Assembly (NCBI GenBank): GCA_963971535.1
Contig: OZ020599.1
Coordinates: 100,118,368-100,182,367 of the forward strand
Direction of reading: 5' to 3'
DNA from: Notolepis coatsorum
Taxonomy: Eukaryota; Chordata; Actinopteri; Aulopiformes; Paralepididae
Length of the DNA stretch: 64,000 bases
The translations under genes and the position numbers were made by a program. The stretch's first letter is position 1. Each line of letters starts with the position of its first letter. Shown here piece by piece: positions 58,334-64,000 of the stretch. The notes under the pieces were generated by a model. That model was not told the origin of the DNA, made no database searches, and saw only the letters and a program-made list of their open reading frames with translations.

Positions 58334-59217
58334 CTGGAAAAAAAATTTGGCCACATTATTAATAACGCAGACTCTAAGCGTTCATTAATTCATTCAATCT
58401 TTATTTCAATACATTTTCAATGACGTCGATCATACATGAATTACATGATAAATACAAGAAATATACAAGAAATGCAAACATAATAGAGTTTGTGCAATCA
58501 ATGAGCACAACTGCAGATTATGGTGATTATGGTTGGTGATTATTAATGATTTAAAAGTATTGAGTTTTAGAGTTAGTTTCAGCATAGAAGTTAACCCTGT
58601 AGAGCCGGAGGTACCGCAAAATAATCTTGTCCTTGATACTGCATGTGGGCTTAAATGGGGGAAATGGGCGTTTCAACCAAAAGCCAAATGGCTAACACTA
58701 AATGACTGGATGTTGAGCAGAGAACGCGCTGGCCACGTCGAGTGACTTGATCCGCAATGCTAAGCTATTTTTGACTATAGTGATTTTAATTGCCACATTG
58801 AAAATCTAAATCCCCTGCCTTTTCAGAGAGAGAAATGTACATCAGAGAAGGCCTTGTTCACAGGACCACAGCATGCGCGAGCCGCAGATGAAGCTACTGT
58901 AGGAGAGTCACCCGTGAGAGGTCTGTACTGAGCAGATGCATGTGTGTGAGGGCTGATGTGTGGTTGAAGCCTGGAGCTTGCAGCAGGTCCAAAGCCTGCC
59001 TTAATGACGTGCTCCCTCAGCAGTACGGCCCCCTGCATGTCCTTGACAAGGTAGAGCTATTTCAGTGCTATTTGAGTGCTGCGTCAGCAGACAAACAAAA
59101 GAGAGGTGGCCTTGTCCTTTAACTAGATTCCACATCACCATCTCTTTGGTCGACACCTTCGGGGGGGGGGGGGGGGAACTTGCAGGGAATAAACATGGGG
59201 GAGGCGGCGTTCAGTGT
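58334..59217. other. syt2 intron, no gene seen
   Basis: Contains a G-run near 59160-59175. No exon supported. Confidence 0.4.
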
Positions 59218-60000
59218 TGTATCACAGTGTACATCATGTTCATCACAGTTTACATCATCTTCATCACAGTGTACATCGTGTTAATCACAGTATATTGATT
59301 GAAAACTTTATTAACATATTGCAGAATGGGTACAATACAGTACGGCTCAATACACAGAATTGTTAAGGGGATGCAGACCAGAGAAAGACTTTCGTCTTGT
59401 TTACATCAGGGTCCCCCATTTTCAATTCATCGTAACATATGACATACATGACATACAGGTAGACAGTACTGTTACATCCAGACATTTATGACATACAAGG
59501 TATACAACTATACAGTGTATAGTATACAGTACTGTTTAAGAGACAGCGTTTCTAAAAGATAGTATATACATTTGAGGGGGAAGAAACTGTACATTGGAGG
59601 GGGTTGGGTGGGGGTGGGAATACATCATGTTAATCACAGTGTTATCATGTTAATCACAGTGTTATTATGTTAATCACAGTGTTATCATGTTAATCACAGT
59701 GTTATCATGTTAATCACAGTGTTATCATGTTAATCACAGTGTTATCATGTTAATGACAGAGTTATCATGTTGATCACAGTGTTATCATGTTAATCACAGT
59801 GTTATCATGTTAATGACAGAGTTATCATGTTGATCACAGTGGTATCATGTTAATCACAGTGTTATCATGTTGATCACAGTAATCACAGTGTTAGCATGTT
59901 AATCACAGAGTTATCATGTTAATCACAGTGTTATCATGTTAATCACAGTGTTATCATGTTAATCACAGTGTACATCATGTTCATCACAGAATATGAATGA
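59218..60000. repeat. ~20-bp minisatellite ATCATGTTAATCACAGTGTT
   Basis: About 20 units at 59618-60000 and a few diverged units at 59218-59290, with further single units near 60770 and 61355. The intervening 59300-59610 holds LINE 3' and other repeat fragments, including the second copy of the 49131 repeat at 59367-59430. Confidence 0.9.
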
Positions 60001-60750
60001 ATGAATGACATATTTTATTTCGAACATGATAACAAAACAAATTTTTTTTTAACTTAAATTATATAATGGAGAATATCGACATTACCAATAATTCTTCATT
60101 CTTAACATTGAAAACAACATCTAGGGATGTCCGATATTATCGGCCTACCGATATTGGCATTAAAATGTAATATCGGAAATGATCGGTTTTCAAAAATGTT
60201 TATATATTTTTTAAAACATTTATTTAACCTTTATTTACCCAAGCAAGCAAGTAAGAACAAATTCTTATTTTATTTATTGTCAAAAGTATGCATAATGTTG
60301 TGTTAATTCCACGACAAGATATATGCAATGTTAATTACCTGAAATTATTCAGTTTTTTGGGGGGGGGGGGGGGGGGGCCCTGCATATATCGGTATCGGAA
60401 ATTAAGAGTTGGACAATATCGGTATATCGGTAAAAAAGCCAATATCGAACATCCCTACAACATACAATAAATAAATAATATCAGTATCCATAATGTAGTA
60501 TAAAAGAAAAAGAAAACAACAGCTTAGAATCCAGAAGATTGACAATAGTCACCTCCCCTTTCCTCTGTTTAGTAATTTATTAATATCATTCCTTTATAAA
60601 AACAATTTTAATAGAGCAATATTTCTGCTTTCCTTCATTTTATCTTCTATCTAGCTCATTCCACACAGTTACTCCATAGGATGATATGCATCTGCTCCTG
60701 AGATTGGTGTGAGCATAACGCTTATCAAAGTTGCAGTTACCGCTCGTAAA
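60001..60750 (-). mobile_element. LINE 3' fragment split by a DNA element
   Basis: The GAATGAATGA tail and ATTTTATTTCGAACATG at 60001 form the 3' end. The sequence continues after the insertion at 60460-60750 with CATTCCACACAGTTACTCCA. The related fragment at 26972-27460 shares this layout. Confidence 0.6.
60121..60459. mobile_element. Non-autonomous element with AGGGATGTCCGATA ends, copy 2
   Basis: Left CTAGGGATGTCCGATATTAT, right TATCGAACATCCCTA. Flanking ACAACAT on both sides is a probable 7-bp target duplication. It is inverted relative to 49746-50127 and contains a G-run of about 18. Confidence 0.85.
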
Positions 60751-60939
60751 AAGTTGCAGTATACATCATGTTAATCACAGTGCTATCACAGTGTACTGTA
60801 TCATGTTAACTCATTTACTGCCTTAAGATTAGGAAATCCTCAGCTCACAGTCTGCCCCTAGAATGTTGAGCCCTCAGCCTGCCTTGTTTATTTTACAGAT
60901 TTCCCACCGTTTATCACCGTCTTTAAATGGCTCTAGTGG

Positions 60940-61095
60940 GCTCATTTTCTAAGCTAGCGTGAAGATACTGGTACCCTATGAAACTAGAGATCTTGAGGAA
61001 TCCAAAGCTATGACATGCTAGCTTACTGGCAAAGGGGTAGATTTAGCTTAAAAGATAAGCTAGGAGGAAATGCCATGGGCACGGCCATTTTCAAC
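60940..61095. mobile_element. Dispersed repeat fragment, inverted relative to 27540
   Basis: Reverse complement similarity to 27540-27680 around CTAGAGATCT and GACATGCTAGC. Confidence 0.5.
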
Positions 61096-61099
61096 TTCC

Positions 61100-62049
61100 C
61101 TTGACTTCACACCTCAAGATATTTGAATGAAAATGTGCTCAATAGAACCACAGAAGACTCCTATTTACAGCCAGGCTAATGTATGCTAGTCATGTGCCGA
61201 ATTAGGCATAAACCAGGCATGCTTAATTAATAAAATGCGGTTTAAGTAACGGATAAAGCCCAAGGCAGGCTAGCGTAGTTAGAACTCTGGTGAATCCTGT
61301 TATCTTGGGGCAGGCTCGAGGCTGTGGTGATGGTCGGAGCGCAGGGCAGCTCATGAATTAATCACAGTGTGCATCATGGTAATCACAGTTTTTAGCCAAA
61401 TGCTCAGTGGCAGCAACTGCGGTTACAGTGTTTGAGGAGGTAGCAATAGCAGAACAGAAGCAGTGATAACATGATTGTAGTTTAATATATTTGATCAACC
61501 TATTGGCTATAACTTTGGACATGATAAAATAATATTATATTATATATTATATAATATATTATATATATCAAAAATCATTCATTCACTGAGCATTTATAGG
61601 AAGAGTGGACGTTTTGAGTGAAGATTGACGTTCATCATTTCAGTATCTCATGTTCAAGCACATGACAACTTGAAGAAAAGTCAGTCTTCACTTCACAGTG
61701 ACTTTAATGCAATAATGTACGAGCGTATATGACTACATAAAAAAATGAGAGGCTATGTTTTCACTTCACTATCCACCAGAGATACGGGATTAAAGGCAGC
61801 ATATGGTAATGAACGGAGGGAGTCTACAAAGTGAAAGGGGTAATTTCCATTATAGTGTCTTATCTCAGACGGCAGTGGAATAAAAGGAGTCAAAGAGCAT
61901 CGCTGATGCAACACTCTCTCCAGGCATCTCACCGTCTGGGGCCGAGCGTGACCCGTGTAGCTACTAGCTTGGAGGGCATCTGGATGGTTAATTATGAGTA
62001 CTGGGGGTGACTGACCACACTGACCACATGTGTAAGTGGTCCGACTTAC
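61100..62049. other. syt2 intron, no gene seen
   Basis: A TA-rich palindromic stretch lies at about 61535-61570. The frame reading out of the next exon continues open into the intron by chance. Confidence 0.4.
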
Positions 62050-62217
62050 CTTGAAGATGAAGGTCTCGTTGAAGACGGGGTTGAGGGTTTTCTTGTGGAC
62101 TTTGGTGTCGAACTTCTTCTTCTTGTCCGGGAGGACGAAGACTTTGACGTACGGGTCGGAGGTGCCGCCGCTGTCCATGGAGAGGAGGTCCGCCGCTTGG
62201 AGGATGCCCACGGTCAA
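62050..62217 (-). CDS. syt2: syt2 exon: first half of C2A domain
   Basis: 168 nt, 56 codons, phase 0-0, with acceptor CCCTCCAG and donor GTAAGT. It encodes [20 protein letters not shown], then [20 protein letters not shown] and on to NETFIFK. The Asp in SMD and the one in TSDPYVK are the loop-1 calcium ligands. This is the most upstream exon found. The exons for the vesicle-lumenal N terminus, membrane span and linker must lie beyond 64000, since no matching sequence is visible between here and the window end. Confidence 0.93.
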
Positions 62218-62299
62218 CTGGAGGGGTCAATAGGTCAATCGGTCAAGTGTCAAGAGTGCTGGTCTAGGATCAGTGTTCAGGTCATTATAGACCGTAATG

Positions 62300-62646
62300 C
62301 ACCGCAGTGCCTCAGCCATCAGACTCTATAACGTACCACTGTGCCTCACTGCATCACTGAGCACAGGGTGCAGTACTATCTTCCTTTTACAATTTTACAC
62401 TTACTGTATATTTCTGTATATTTTTACTAGATATTTTATATTAGAACATAGGAAATGTATATCCCGGACCGTATTTTATTCTTAGGCTTATTGTTATTCT
62501 TATTCGTGACTTTTGGTTTTGTCTACCCAAATGTTTAGTGTTTACTGTGAGTGATTTGTAGTGCCAAATTTCCCTCGGGATGAATAAAGTATTTCTATTC
62601 TATTCTATTCTATTCTATTCTATTCTATTCTATTCTATTCTATTCT
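62300..62646 (+). mobile_element. LINE 3' end with (TATTC)n tail
   Basis: TCGGGATGAATAAAGTATTT followed by about ten TATTC units. This terminus style is like Rex1/CR1-type fish LINEs. Confidence 0.75.
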
Positions 62647-62649
62647 TTC

Positions 62650-63282
62650 AGATGCTTGCTAAATGCAGGCTCAGAAACACCTTTATTCTAGAAGAGTATC
62701 CTTTCACCTCATATCAACACAGGGAACAAGCTACTGTCCAGCACGTCAGCATTTATTAGACATTTTTGGTTATGTAAGTTATAAAAGTTGATCTGTGGAA
62801 ACTAAGGTTTTTGGAGCTTTATTAACCTGACAAAAAGCATACATCTATTTTATTCCAATGTTCACAAACATTATTTACATACATAAATAAACAACTGCAA
62901 ATACAATTAAAAACTAATATTTATCTGTTATTCTTGTATCAATCCCCATTTTTATTTTCGGTGGTGGGGCCAATTTGTTTACATTTTGGATCACTGATCG
63001 GCCTTTAAAAAGCACACAAAACTGTGTTTACTGGCTTTCTTAAACCTCTGATCGACTCGGGCTTGGTTTTACGTGTTTGGGAGACTCACAAAAAACCTGA
63101 TTATGACCATGTCTCTACCACAACGACAGCCCGAGCTGTGAGTGAATTACGCAAAGGGGAGCGAAGTCTTTATTATATGCCTGATGTGCACTGATGTCTT
63201 TATGCTACGGATATATTATGTGACCAGGCACAGATAATAGGGTCTTGTTCATTTAAATGTTACTTGTCCTTTTGGACAAGTT
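62650..63282. other. syt2 intron, no gene seen
   Basis: AT-rich; no exon or element boundary recognised. Confidence 0.4.
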
Positions 63283-63460
63283 ATGTTTTTGTAGGTTTTT
63301 ATTGATTTTTGCTACCGGGGCGGGCAGTCCGGTAGAGAGAGAGAGAGAGAGAGAGAGGAGGAATGGGAGATAGACCGGGGAAGACATTCGGCAAAGATCA
63401 CCGGGTCCGGGAGTCGAACCCGGGTCGGCCGTGTTGCACCGTAGTGCTGTGTGCGGCCCC
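63283..63460 (-). mobile_element. Short tRNA-derived SINE
   Basis: On the - strand, GGGTTCGACTCCCGGACCC is a B-box region, followed by GATCTTTGCCGAATGTCTTC, a TC tract and TTTTTATTG-type tail (seen as CAATAAAAACC). The same unit is embedded in 50575-50860. Confidence 0.75.
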
Positions 63461-64000
63461 AGGGGTCTTGTTAATTTAAGCAAGCTTAGATTTTTTTTCA
63501 AAATAAGCCATCACTTGTACAAATCGGGCGGATACTTTTCAATCTATGTCTTATTAACAAAGATGATAACACAATAGCCCGTTTTGAGCTACAGAGCTTC
63601 AAAGGGGCTGTTGGTTGTTCTATTAAGATGCATGCAGAACTACAAATACCCACTGGCCTTTGCCACCCAACCCCTCCCCCACCTAACACCCTTTTCAGGT
63701 GAGAAGCATTCACTGGTAGGGGGTAGGTGCGCGAAGGTTACCATAGCTCAGCGTATGTACGCTGTCTCTACGTGTTAGGTTGTTAAATTGCTCGTTCTCC
63801 GCATGATATAATTAACCAAATGAATGCGCTCCGCAGATCGAGTCAGTTTTCTCACGTTGCATATTACAATAAAGTATTTGAGCACTTTTTATGATATAAT
63901 TAGGTTTTCCGTTTCTTTTCTAGGTGAAGATAATTAATTTATTTTTTATTTTTTAGCATTTATTGTTTTTCATGGTCAGACATGACCGACAAAGGGGGAG
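63461..64000. other. Window edge, no gene seen
   Basis: No exon of syt2 or other feature recognised. Confidence 0.4.

Noticed and set aside
61753-62049. Extension of the syt2 C2A frame beyond 62050 as coding
   Set aside because: A consensus GTAAGT donor follows FIFK, and the downstream residues lose C2 similarity. The next C2A part is encoded at 58333.

Overview
This window is eukaryotic and almost certainly from a teleost fish. The evidence is vertebrate multi-exon genes with GT-AG introns, long CA/TC/TA microsatellites, tRNA-derived SINEs, many hAT-type and fold-back DNA elements, and an intact fish-type L1 retrotransposon. No bacterial or organellar signal is present. The species cannot be named from the sequence alone.

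Two host genes occupy the right two thirds, tail to tail. On the + strand, 20.1-40.1 kb holds the 3' end of a myosin-phosphatase targeting subunit gene (MYPT family, most likely ppp1r12b). Seen are a 17-nt microexon, four coiled-coil exons and two alternative terminal exons, the second ending in the family's leucine zipper. On the - strand, 62.2-40.2 kb holds the 3' part of a synaptotagmin gene (most likely syt2). Five coding exons encode nearly all of C2A and C2B with all calcium ligands, followed by a probable 6.4-kb 3' UTR. The two poly(A) signals lie about 85 bp apart. From memory, PPP1R12B and SYT2 are convergent neighbours in human, which supports both names. The promoters and 5' exons of both genes lie outside the window, or were not found in it.

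The left third (1-20 kb) is repeat-derived. A full-length L1 (624-8463, - strand) with intact ORF1 and ORF2 and a 16-17 bp target-site duplication interrupts an unclassified region. That region also carries a decayed 5S rRNA copy and a compound palindrome near 12.2-12.55 kb. Minisatellites, TC/GT/CA tracts and LINE 3' fragments follow. A fold-back element broken by a probable solo LTR lies at 17.4-19.6 kb.

Inside the genes, the introns and 3' UTRs are packed with insertions whose boundaries can be read from target-site duplications. There are five copies of one ~475-bp SINE family, several hAT-type elements with 8-bp duplications, a TA-flanked fold-back element and a TTAA-flanked piggyBac-like element. 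A ~3.4-kb, 22-bp minisatellite stops about 25 bp before a ppp1r12b exon. The most notable host observations are the duplicated alternative terminal exons and microexon of ppp1r12b, a GC-AG intron in syt2, and paired palindromic hairpins in the syt2 3' UTR.
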